Shown piece by piece: positions 1 through 5,609 of a DNA stretch of 5,609 nt (the first letter of the stretch is position 1; the number at the start of each line of letters is the position of its first letter). This DNA comes from CAYVLI01 sp964452105 [NCBI: uncultured Nitrospinota bacterium]. GTDB lineage: Bacteria; JAUXIQ01. The stretch lies in NCBI GenBank assembly GCA_964452105.1, contig CAYVLI010000004.1:1-5609 (forward strand). The letters run 5' to 3'. Made by a program: the position numbers and the translations under genes. The notes beneath the pieces are model-generated. The model did no database searches. It had not been told where the DNA came from and was given only the letters and a program-made list of their open reading frames with translations.

Positions 1-579
1 AAATAGCCGCCATGCCCTCTTTTCGTATTTTTTCATTTTCCTGCACTCTTGCAGGTAGAATATTTTCTTTAACCCGCGGGAGACGCTGGTGAAACGTTCG
101 AGGGTGCCATACCCTATTTCTATCTCATCGAGCATTATGCGTGCTTTATCTATCCTGCGCAGGTTACGCCGGATGTACTCGGCCATGTGTGAGAACTCCA
201 CCTGGATGATGTCGTAGCTCTCACAATCGAGTAATTCTCTCAGCTTCGCCTCGAATTCCGGGAAATAGCTCCTGGCCACCGTAAGGGGCATTCCCCGCGA
301 CAACATGGAAAGTCTCCCCCTTACCCTGGTGAATTGAGCGGGGTCGAATAGAGCCCTCAGTTTTGAACGTAAATTCATGTTGTATTCCACAGGGACTGTA
401 TCGACCCTCTCGCAATATTTTTCCATGTGACGGACGTAGCTAATCTCATCCCGGGTAATCAGGGACAGCAAGGAGACCCTGTTTTTCTCAGACAACCCTT
501 TAATAAGGTTGAAAATCCTCACATGCCCCCCCGATTTCAACGGGTAGGGGAAAAGGCTTGAAAGGACGAGTATTCTCAC
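1..579 (-). CDS. Family-4 type glycosyltransferase, N-terminal part (3' end outside window)
   Basis: The frame opens with GTG at 579 and stays open for 193 codons to the window edge, so only the N-terminal domain is visible. The start is set by a good Shine-Dalgarno site (AGAGGA at 591-586, 6 bases away) and by the GTGA overlap with the stop of the upstream radical SAM gene. The translation begins VRILVLSSLFPYPLKSGGH, the usual first beta-strand and Gly-rich loop of GT-B fold GT4 enzymes that work on surface glycans. Other family-like elements are YDIIQVEFSHMAEY (residues 122-135), an acidic DEIE at 151-154 where relatives often carry an H-D-x-E type motif, and YEKRAW (185-190) near the end of the N-terminal domain. 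The C-terminal nucleotide-sugar binding half with its EX7E motif lies beyond position 1. No signal peptide or membrane segment is seen, so a cytoplasmic or peripheral membrane enzyme is inferred. It probably adds a sugar to the lipid-linked glycan begun by the sugar transferase. Donor and acceptor are unknown. Confidence 0.85.
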   Translation of the reverse strand, partial: MRILVLSSLFPYPLKSGGHVRIFNLIKGLSEKNRVSLLSLITRDEISYVRHMEKYCERVDTVPVEYNMNLRSKLRALFDPAQFTRVRGRLSMLSRGMPLTVARSYFPEFEAKLRELLDCESYDIIQVEFSHMAEYIRRNLRRIDKARIMLDEIEIGYGTLERFTSVSRGLKKIFYLQECRKMKKYEKRAWRLF

Positions 580-2063
580 GTGTTTTCCTCTACCTTTTTT
601 GCACTGATTCGAGATTTCCTGTCTGATAATATCTCTTTAAAATAATGGCTTACGTATTTAATCGCCCTGCTTATTTCGGGCGTGTATCTGAAAATGAGTA
701 TCTTGTCCAGGAGTATCTCTCCAAGCCTGGAGATGTGCCTGGGAAGCGAATAGTTTAACATGTAGAGGTGAACCAGTTTGTGAAAGTAGCGGCTGAACAT
801 TATTAATTGTTTTTGGCTTAACTTTTGGTGGTTCAGGGTGGAGCTGAAGAAGAAATCGGTGGACTCCCTTCCGCTGATCATGCCTCCTTCGTCGCAAACC
901 TGGAAAAGCTTCGTGCCCGGATAGGGCTGGAAGATGGAGCATTGGGTCTCATCGCTTTTCACCAGTGCATTGAGTTTGATGGTGTCCAGAATTGTCTCAG
1001 GAGTCTCTTCGGGTAATCCCACCATATTGAAGGATATCACCTTTATTCCTTCTTCTTTACAGGTCCTAAATGCGTTTATCATGACCTCCTGGGACAGGTT
1101 TCGATTAAGCACTTCTTTCCTTACATTTTCGTTTCCGCTCTCCAGGCCTATCTTCACCTCCTTGCAACCGGCCTCTCTCAACAGCCGCACCATATCCTTG
1201 TTGCACCCGTTGGGATGCATATTGCAACCGAAAGGCAGGCCCACTTCCCCGGGGTAAATTGCAGTAAATTCCCTGGCGAAATCCTTCTTCAGGAAAAAAA
1301 TGTTGTCATCAAAAAAGACATATTTTATAAATGGATAGCGCTTTGTTACCTCTTTTATTTCGGCCACCATGTTTCCGGCGCTTCTAAATCTCAAGTAGTT
1401 TCTCTTATCTCCACATATGTTCCTCAGGGCCTCGTTGCTACAGTAAGTGCAGCTGTAAGGGCAGCCTCGAGAAGCCATAAAAACTCCGATTCCTTTGCTT
1501 TCCTGGGTTAAATTCGGGTAATCGTAGATTTCTCTGTCGGGAAAGGGGAGGGAATCCAAGTTATGAACGATGGGCCTGATGGGGTTCTTCTTGACCTCAC
1601 CCCGGCCTCTTGCTTTTACCCATATATTATCTATGTTTGAATAGTCTCGTCCTTCTTCCAGGCGTCCGCACAGCTCCGCAAGAGCCTCTTCTCCCTCACC
1701 CAGACAGACCATGTCTATCCCGGGGGTGGAAAGCGTTTCTTCCGCGCTTAGCGTGGGGTGCACTCCTCCACAAATAATAGGTAAATCGCACCCCGCCTCG
1801 CGGATCCATTTAGTAAACTTCACTACGCTTGGAAACATGTTTGTGGTGGAAGTAAAAGCTATAAGGTGAGGGTCATTCTCCTTTAAACCGGTTATGAACT
1901 CCTCGCGGTCCAGCTCGGGCTTCTTTATATGTATGAGGTCTGTTTGATGTCCTTCTCGTTTCAGCGCGCTTGAGACATAGCCTATTCCTGTGTAAAAACC
2001 TCCGGCATATCCGGGGTAGTTGTCATAAAAATCTGTATATATAAACAGCACTCTCAATGACAT
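576..2063 (-). CDS. Cobalamin-binding radical SAM enzyme (second tandem copy)
   Basis: A 495-residue protein with the two-domain layout of B12-dependent (class B) radical SAM enzymes. Residues about 1-145 form the Rossmann-like cobalamin-binding domain, with CGGVHPTLSAEE (98-109) and LGEGEEA (121-127), elements common in this group. The DxHxxG cobalt-ligand motif is not seen, as in many class B enzymes. The radical SAM barrel carries C201-x3-C205-x2-C208 in RGCPYSCTYCSN, then FFDDNIFF (250-257), IGLESGNE (305-312) and FNMVGLPEET (345-354). A basic tail (about 410-495) follows. Family knowledge: a [4Fe-4S] cluster cleaves SAM, and cobalamin often carries a methyl group to an unactivated carbon or phosphorus, although BchE-like members form rings instead. 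The ATG at 2063 overlaps the stop of the upstream paralog by one base (TGATG), with GGAG at 2076-2073 as a ribosome site. A cytoplasmic enzyme acting on a sugar, lipid or aglycone of the locus is inferred; the substrate cannot be named. Confidence 0.93.
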   Translation of the reverse strand: MSLRVLFIYTDFYDNYPGYAGGFYTGIGYVSSALKREGHQTDLIHIKKPELDREEFITGLKENDPHLIAFTSTTNMFPSVVKFTKWIREAGCDLPIICGGVHPTLSAEETLSTPGIDMVCLGEGEEALAELCGRLEEGRDYSNIDNIWVKARGRGEVKKNPIRPIVHNLDSLPFPDREIYDYPNLTQESKGIGVFMASRGCPYSCTYCSNEALRNICGDKRNYLRFRSAGNMVAEIKEVTKRYPFIKYVFFDDNIFFLKKDFAREFTAIYPGEVGLPFGCNMHPNGCNKDMVRLLREAGCKEVKIGLESGNENVRKEVLNRNLSQEVMINAFRTCKEEGIKVISFNMVGLPEETPETILDTIKLNALVKSDETQCSIFQPYPGTKLFQVCDEGGMISGRESTDFFFSSTLNHQKLSQKQLIMFSRYFHKLVHLYMLNYSLPRHISRLGEILLDKILIFRYTPEISRAIKYVSHYFKEILSDRKSRISAKKVEENT

Positions 2064-3598
2064 CAGGTTCTTCTCCCCAGGTCGGCTTCCTCCGGCTGCA
2101 GGAAGTCGCTCCCGCCTGTTCTCTGTGACCCTTCTCTTTTGCTTTCGCTAATAAACGCATTGTACAGTGATGAAATGGCCACCCTTAGAGGATGAACGAA
2201 AGCTCTTCCCAAGTCCAGGGCCCTGGCTCCTTTCTTAGAGGAGAGCACGCCATCCAGGATTCTGATGCATACATTAGATAAGGGTTTGGGGAACTTGTAC
2301 AATGCTCGATATACCTCGACCAGGCGGTGAAAATACTTGTGGAACGTCATGATTTCTTCTCTGCTTATAGTATTTAACTCTAAAACAGAGTCGGCGTAAT
2401 AATTGGAGACCTCTCTGCTGCTGATCATATTATTGTTTTTGCAGAATTCGTAGAGCTCCGTACCCGGATAGGGGTGGAATATGGTGTGCTGTATATCGTT
2501 GCTTCCCACCTGTGCGTTGAGCTTGATGGTATCCAGGATGGTAGCGGTCGTCTCCCCCGGCAATCCTAACATGTTGAAGGAAAGAAGCTTTATTCCTTCC
2601 TCCTTGCAGGTTTTAAAAGCTTTGATCATTAGCTCCTGGGAGAGGTCGCGGTTCAGCGTATCTTTCCTGATTTGTTCGTTCCCGCTCTCCAGACCGATTT
2701 TCACCTCCTGACAGCCAGCCTTCTTCAAGAGCCTCACCATTCCGTTGTTGCAATAGAGGGGGTGCATGTTGCAATTGAACGGTAGGCCTACCTCCCGGGG
2801 ATAAATGGCTGCAAATTCCTCGGCGAAATCCTTTCTGAGAAAGAATATGTTATCGTCGAATGAAAGGGATTTGATGAAAGGGTAGCGATGCACTACTTCC
2901 TTGATTTCAGTCACTATGTTTCCGGGGCTCCTGAACCTTAAATACTTGCCCTTTCCCTTGTATCTTTCCCTTAATCCCTTGTTGCTGCAGTAGGTACAGC
3001 TGAAAGGGCATCCACGGGAGACCATGAACACAGCTACACCTTTTTTTTCCAGGTACAGGTTGGGGTAATCGTAAATCTCCCGATCGGGGAAGGGGAGTGA
3101 ATCGAGGTCCTGAATAAGCGGTCTGAGGGGGTTTCTGCGAATCTTATCCCCCACTTTCACCCAGATGTTCTGTATATCTGCGTAGTCTTTCCCCTCCTCA
3201 AGCCTGGCGCATAGCTCAGCCAGAGCTTCCTCCCCCTCACCAACACAGACCATGTCCAGACCCGGCGCGGCCAGTGCTTCCTCTGCGCTCAGGGTGGGAT
3301 GCACACCGCCGCAGATTATGGGCAGGCTGCATCCTTCCTGGCGAATCCAGCTTATCAGCTTCCTGGCGCTGGGGAACATGTTGGTGGTGCTGGAGAAAGC
3401 TATCAGATGGGGGTCGGTCTCAAGCAGTCTTGACAAAAACTCATCGCGCTCCAAATCCGCCCGGTTAACCTGGACGAGCTTTGTTTGGTGCCCTTCTCGT
3501 TTAAGATATGATGACAGATGGCCTATCCCGGTGTAGAATGCTCCTTTAAACCCAGAGGCGGTGTCAAGAAAATCAGGATAGACAAAGGTTACTCTCAT
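2063..3598 (-). CDS. Cobalamin-binding radical SAM enzyme (first tandem copy)
   Basis: A 511-residue paralog of the next gene in the operon, roughly 60% identical to it by eye over the first 400 residues or so. Residues about 1-145 are the B12-binding domain (CGGVHPTLSAEE at 97-108, VGEGEEA at 119-125), again without a visible DxHxxG motif. LDSLPFPDREIYDYPN (165-180) is the linker typical of these proteins. The radical SAM domain has C197-x3-C201-x2-C204 in RGCPFSCTYCSN, then FDDNIFF (247-253), IGLESGNE (301-308) and FNMLGLPGET (341-350). The last 110 residues or so, from about residue 400, diverge from the paralog and end in a charged tail. The ATG at 3598 has GGGAG at 3613-3609, 10 bases away, and lies 37 bases after the sugar transferase stop. 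As in the sister protein, cobalamin- and SAM-dependent radical chemistry is expected. Whether the two copies act on successive positions, on different substrates or as a heterodimer cannot be told from sequence. It is likely cytoplasmic and oxygen-sensitive. Confidence 0.93.
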   Translation of the reverse strand: MRVTFVYPDFLDTASGFKGAFYTGIGHLSSYLKREGHQTKLVQVNRADLERDEFLSRLLETDPHLIAFSSTTNMFPSARKLISWIRQEGCSLPIICGGVHPTLSAEEALAAPGLDMVCVGEGEEALAELCARLEEGKDYADIQNIWVKVGDKIRRNPLRPLIQDLDSLPFPDREIYDYPNLYLEKKGVAVFMVSRGCPFSCTYCSNKGLRERYKGKGKYLRFRSPGNIVTEIKEVVHRYPFIKSLSFDDNIFFLRKDFAEEFAAIYPREVGLPFNCNMHPLYCNNGMVRLLKKAGCQEVKIGLESGNEQIRKDTLNRDLSQELMIKAFKTCKEEGIKLLSFNMLGLPGETTATILDTIKLNAQVGSNDIQHTIFHPYPGTELYEFCKNNNMISSREVSNYYADSVLELNTISREEIMTFHKYFHRLVEVYRALYKFPKPLSNVCIRILDGVLSSKKGARALDLGRAFVHPLRVAISSLYNAFISESKREGSQRTGGSDFLQPEEADLGRRT

Positions 3599-3635
3599 CC
3601 TGCGATATCTCCCGGAAAGTTCCCTTAAACAAGCC

Positions 3636-4709
3636 TCAAGAAGCTCCGTGCCCGTTTCTAATGGCAGGAATGGTCTTTAGCAGCATCATGAGGTCTTGCT
3701 TGAAAGACCAGTTGTCGATATATTTCAAGTCCAGCTTCATCCATTCCTTGAAGGGTATCTGGTTCCTTCCCGAGACCTGCCAGTAGCAAGTGATGCCGGG
3801 TTTCATGCTCTGCCTTCTCCTTTGCCAGGGGTCATATTGATTGACCTCTTCGGGAATAGCGGGTCTCGGCCCCACAAGGCTCATGTCGCCCTTAAGCACG
3901 TTTATCAATTGTGGCAGCTCATCCAGGCTTAACTTCCTGAGAACTTTTCCGAGAGGGGTAATGCGGGGATCTTCCCGGATCTTGAATACCGGCCCTTCCA
4001 TCTCATTCAAGTGTAACAGATCGTTTTTAATATCTTCGGCGCCTTTCACCATGGACCTGAACTTCAGCATTTTAAAGACCCTGTTATGGTAGCCTGCACG
4101 CTCCTGCTGGTAAAAGACCGGGCCTCTGGAGGTGAGTTTAATCAGGAGCATTATGAACAGCAAGAGGGGGGAGACAAACATCAATAGCGTCGATGAAAGG
4201 GCGACATCGATCAGCCTTTTAAGTATGTTTTTCCGCTTGCTGGCCGGGAAGCTGTGGAATGAGATGTGAGGGATGCCGTCTAATTTGCAAACACCTACCT
4301 TGGCATTGTTCAGCGAAAACAGGTCGGGAGGTATGCTTACTTCGACACCGATGGTTTCGCAAATCTCCAGAATTCGGTGTATCTGGAGGTAATATGACCT
4401 TATTGGCAGAGTGATGAATACTTTATCGACGACGTTTTCTTCGAGGATTCCCTGGAAATCTTCCAGCCCGCCTAAAACCTTTATGTCGAACGGCGCCAGG
4501 GAGGGTCCATCATTAATCCAAGTCATCTCATCCACGAAACCCAGCAAATTCAGACTCAGTTTGGGATTTTCGAGGATTTTATGTGCGAGGGAAAAGGACC
4601 GCTTATTGACACCTACGATTATAACATTGCTTAGGTGCTGTTTTGTCCTTTGCGGCCGTCTATTACCGTTAAGGTTGTCTCTTTTAGTCGCTGTGTTGGC
4701 GATATTCAT
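3636..4709 (-). CDS. Polyprenyl-phosphate sugar phosphotransferase, lacking the usual N-terminal membrane bundle
   Basis: A 357-residue member of the bacterial sugar transferase family (WbaP/WcaJ-like), which moves a sugar phosphate from a UDP-sugar to undecaprenyl phosphate and so starts repeat-unit assembly at the inner face of the membrane. Residues 28-61 start a Rossmann-like domain (NVIIVGVNKRSFSLA, then LLGFVDE). The catalytic domain spans about 160-357. It has the hydrophobic re-entrant helix at 167-192, GPVFYQQERAG (196-206), KMLKFRSM (213-220), SLDELPQLINVLKGDMSLVG (261-280) with the catalytic Asp-Glu pair at 263-264, GPRP (280-283), and KPGITCYWQVSGRNQ (303-317). Long family members run about 450-480 residues with four or so N-terminal membrane helices; those are absent here. 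The frame is open upstream to 4901 but offers no ATG, GTG or TTG, so ATG 4709 is the only start seen. GAG at 4721-4719 is 9 bases away and the stronger GGAGAGG (4730-4724) is 14 away. The sugar specificity is unknown. Confidence 0.92.
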   Translation of the reverse strand: MNIANTATKRDNLNGNRRPQRTKQHLSNVIIVGVNKRSFSLAHKILENPKLSLNLLGFVDEMTWINDGPSLAPFDIKVLGGLEDFQGILEENVVDKVFITLPIRSYYLQIHRILEICETIGVEVSIPPDLFSLNNAKVGVCKLDGIPHISFHSFPASKRKNILKRLIDVALSSTLLMFVSPLLLFIMLLIKLTSRGPVFYQQERAGYHNRVFKMLKFRSMVKGAEDIKNDLLHLNEMEGPVFKIREDPRITPLGKVLRKLSLDELPQLINVLKGDMSLVGPRPAIPEEVNQYDPWQRRRQSMKPGITCYWQVSGRNQIPFKEWMKLDLKYIDNWSFKQDLMMLLKTIPAIRNGHGAS

Positions 4710-4901
4710 ATATAATTTCTCGTCCTCTCCTCGAGAAAAATACCTATAGAAGACCAGGTAAGCAACTATCCGGCCATGCCATTGTCGATTATCAGCAAAG
4801 ACGAACGCAACCGGCGACTCCTCGATTTCAAAACCCTTTCGCCTATACCTGTATCCTCCTGTATCAAATATGTTAATCCATTTGAAAGCTTGAGGAACTG
4901 A
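4710..4901 (-). other. Open reading frame extension upstream of the sugar transferase, no start codon
   Basis: These 64 codons lie in the same frame as the sugar transferase, between an in-frame TAG (4904-4902) and its ATG at 4709, and contain no ATG, GTG or TTG. The translation looks protein-like, with YRYRRKGFEIEESPVAF (residues 17-33 of the stretch) and WHGRIVAYLVFYRYFSRG (41-58). The first element loosely recalls the RRxGFxIxExPVxF segment near the C-terminus of family-2 glycosyltransferases; this is a weak resemblance only. It could be decayed coding DNA, the middle of a gene broken by a one-base deletion or sequencing error, or chance. The overlap with the 88-codon ORF in the other frame leaves it unclear which frame, if either, is translated. 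Confidence 0.3.
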
Positions 4902-5032
4902 CTACCCGCTTTAATATTTACCCCCTCAGGCTGGATATTAAAGGCATTATCTAAACGTTCTATTCCAGCGGTCGAGATATATGCGATTATGGTATGTTTT
5001 TCCTCAATAAATTCGTGATAAAATTTTAACAT
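4766..5032 (-). CDS. Small hypothetical ORF at the operon start, possibly a frameshifted fragment
   Basis: An 88-codon ORF (MLKFYHEFIEEKHTIIAYIS...) that ends 56 bases before the sugar transferase start. I do not recognise it. It has no signal peptide, no clear membrane helix and no cysteine; the last third is basic (KSRSRRLR at residues 69-76). The ribosome site is weak (TAGGA about 4 bases before the ATG). Support comes from position: it is the first ORF after a candidate promoter at 5078-5050, on the operon strand, with GC content between the AT-rich leader and the main genes. Its 3' half overlaps a second open frame (4901-4710) that is continuous with the sugar transferase. So it may be a real small gene, a chance ORF, or the 5' part of a longer gene broken by an indel. 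Confidence 0.3.
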   Translation of the reverse strand: MLKFYHEFIEEKHTIIAYISTAGIERLDNAFNIQPEGVNIKAGSQFLKLSNGLTYLIQEDTGIGERVLKSRSRRLRSSLLIIDNGMAG

Positions 5033-5046
5033 ACATCCTAGCTAGC

Positions 5047-5064
5047 ACAAAGATTAATCTTTGT
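5047..5064. repeat. 18-bp perfect palindrome, possible operator
   Basis: ACAAAGATTAATCTTTGT is a perfect 18-bp palindrome with no spacer. It overlaps the -10 region of the candidate promoter and lies 14 bases before the first ORF of the operon. Gapless dyads of this size are typical of operators bound by dimeric regulators; the regulator is unknown. A short CTAGCTAG palindrome (5038-5045) lies just downstream in the direction of transcription. Confidence 0.5.
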
Positions 5065-5078
5065 TTCAGTGAAGTCAA
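5050..5078 (-). promoter_or_regulatory. Candidate sigma-70-like promoter for the operon
   Basis: Read on the minus strand, TTGACT (5078-5073, 5 of 6 matches to TTGACA) is followed after 16-17 bases by TAATCT or AATCTT (5056-5050), a weak -10 match. Transcription would begin near 5043, only about 10 bases before the ATG at 5032, giving a very short leader. The -10 lies inside an 18-bp palindrome, which would suit control by a dimeric regulator. The -35 match is the best one noticed in this AT-rich region, but such regions contain many chance matches. Confidence 0.35.
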
Positions 5079-5412
5079 TAGGAAAATACAAGTTTTTTAT
5101 GCTTTATAAATAAAATGAATAGCGGAGTAATAATATCCACCTATTTCTTACAGGTATTCTTCCTCAAAAACGCATAGAATTATTGTTTTGTGTGCCATCG
5201 AGTATGTAAAATATTATACAAGGAAAATGTTTTGTAATTTATGGATATCCATGTAAGCCATGGCCTTTTTTTGCCAATAAATACAATAATATACCGGCCT
5301 ATAATTTTTTAATTATCTCATTTCGAATTAGAATAGCGTTGTATGTTTAATATATAAAGGCCGCTTTATGCTATGATTTAAAAAATCTCATCGACCAAAT
5401 TGTGTATAAAAT

Positions 5413-5435
5413 CAATTTAAAACTGTCTTAAATTG
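5413..5435. repeat. AT-rich inverted repeat (8-bp arms, 7-base loop)
   Basis: CAATTTAA (5413-5420) and TTAAATTG (5428-5435) are perfect inverted arms around a 7-base loop. On the minus strand the repeat starts two bases after the stop of the possible small ORF at 5533-5438 and is followed by ATTTTATAC. It could be a weak terminator or a protein site. The stem has only two G-C pairs, so a strong intrinsic terminator is unlikely. Confidence 0.3.
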
Positions 5436-5437
5436 TT

Positions 5438-5533
5438 TTAGAAAAGCTCCTGAAACATTTTACCAAAAATATCTGAATAGTCCATATCTTTAACCACTTT
5501 GATATCCCGGGAATGGGTAACATTACGACTCAC
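5438..5533 (-). CDS. Possible 31-residue small ORF
   Basis: GTG at 5533 opens 31 codons ending at TAA (5440-5438). The translation includes KVVKDMDYSDIFGKMFQELF, which reads like ordinary soluble protein, and the stretch is richer in GC than its surroundings. There is no evident ribosome site. A 14-codon ATG ORF (5574-5530) ends by overlapping the GTG in a GTGA, so the two could be coupled or parts of a decayed gene joined by a frameshift. An 8-bp inverted repeat follows directly after the stop. The function is unknown, and chance is a fair explanation for so short a frame. Confidence 0.2.
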   Translation of the reverse strand: MSRNVTHSRDIKVVKDMDYSDIFGKMFQELF

Positions 5534-5609
5534 AAAAATTTAAGTCGTGCATAAATATGTGGACTAAAATACATAATAATAAGATAAAATTAATCTTAAA
5601 TTATTGAGA

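Larger units (their letters stand above)
5033..5609. other. AT-rich upstream region without a clear gene
   Basis: This stretch is about 25-32% GC in the blocks I counted, against roughly 50% in the genes. No protein gene of convincing length, tRNA, known riboswitch core or CRISPR repeat is visible on either strand. It contains the palindrome at 5047-5064, a 12-bp palindrome ATGGATATCCAT (5241-5252), a 6-bp inverted repeat with a 4-base loop (5354-5369), an 8-bp inverted repeat (5413-5435), a 6-bp inverted repeat with a 12-base spacer (5525-5548), a TATAAT on the minus strand (5218-5213) without a good -35, and one possible small ORF (5533-5438). Its length and composition suit a long regulatory region or the boundary of an acquired cluster. 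Confidence 0.6.

Noticed and set aside
221-415. A 64-codon minus-strand ORF inside the glycosyltransferase
   Set aside because: It is out of frame with the 193-codon glycosyltransferase frame, which has a good start, ribosome site and recognisable N-terminal motifs.
825-1511. Several plus-strand ORFs of 63-107 codons opposite the second radical SAM gene
   Set aside because: They lie antisense to a strongly supported gene, their translations show no family motif, and similar shadows occur opposite the paralog at 2481-2711 and 3252-3536.
576-3598. The similar radical SAM genes as an assembly duplication
   Set aside because: They differ in roughly 40% of residues and have different tails and lengths, so they are old paralogs and not a recent copy or assembly artefact.
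3696-4749. Plus-strand ORFs opposite the sugar transferase
   Set aside because: They are shadows of a gene with clear catalytic motifs on the other strand.
5213-5218. Exact TATAAT on the minus strand as a second promoter
   Set aside because: No acceptable -35 lies 16-18 bases upstream and there is no TGn extension. Such hexamers are expected by chance in this AT-rich stretch.
5354-5369. ATAAAG/CTTTAT hairpin as a terminator
   Set aside because: The arms are only 6 bp with two G-C pairs at most, and no U-run follows on either strand.
5033-5609. Cobalamin, SAM or cyclic-di-GMP riboswitch in the leader
   Set aside because: I looked for the conserved cores of these classes on the minus strand and saw none. 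A covariance-model search would be needed to exclude divergent forms.

Overview
The window holds four genes of what looks like a bacterial exopolysaccharide or other surface-polysaccharide locus, all on the minus strand and read from right to left, followed upstream (5033-5609) by about 580 bases of AT-rich DNA without a clear gene. In transcription order the genes are a polyprenyl-phosphate sugar transferase (4709-3636), two closely similar cobalamin-binding radical SAM enzymes (3598-2063 and 2063-576), and a family-4 type glycosyltransferase (579 to the window edge, so 3'-truncated). Stop and start codons touch or overlap at two of the three junctions (TGATG and GTGA) and only 37 bases separate the first pair, so this is almost certainly one operon.

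The likely logic is as follows. The sugar transferase would load the first sugar phosphate onto a membrane polyprenyl-phosphate carrier. The glycosyltransferase would extend the chain. The two radical SAM/B12 proteins would make chemically difficult changes, for example methylation at an unactivated carbon or a ring rearrangement, on a sugar, lipid or other component. The substrate of the radical SAM pair cannot be read from the sequence. The tandem pair is the most distinctive part of the window. Both copies keep the CX3CX2C cluster motif and are roughly 60% identical by eye over their first 400 residues or so, but their C-terminal tails differ.

The start of the operon is irregular. The sugar transferase is 357 residues and begins at its Rossmann-like domain, without the N-terminal membrane bundle usual in the long members of its family. 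Its reading frame stays open for 64 more codons upstream (4901-4710) with no ATG, GTG or TTG. That stretch overlaps an 88-codon ORF in another frame (5032-4766). A single-base indel in the overlap would join everything into one ORF of about 465 codons. Just upstream of the 88-codon ORF lie a candidate promoter and an 18-bp perfect palindrome that covers its -10 region.

The organism is a bacterium, judging by the Shine-Dalgarno sites, GTG start and operon overlaps. Genes are near 50% GC by eye and the upstream region is about 25-30%. The enzyme chemistry suits an anaerobe, but no phylum can be assigned from this sequence alone.
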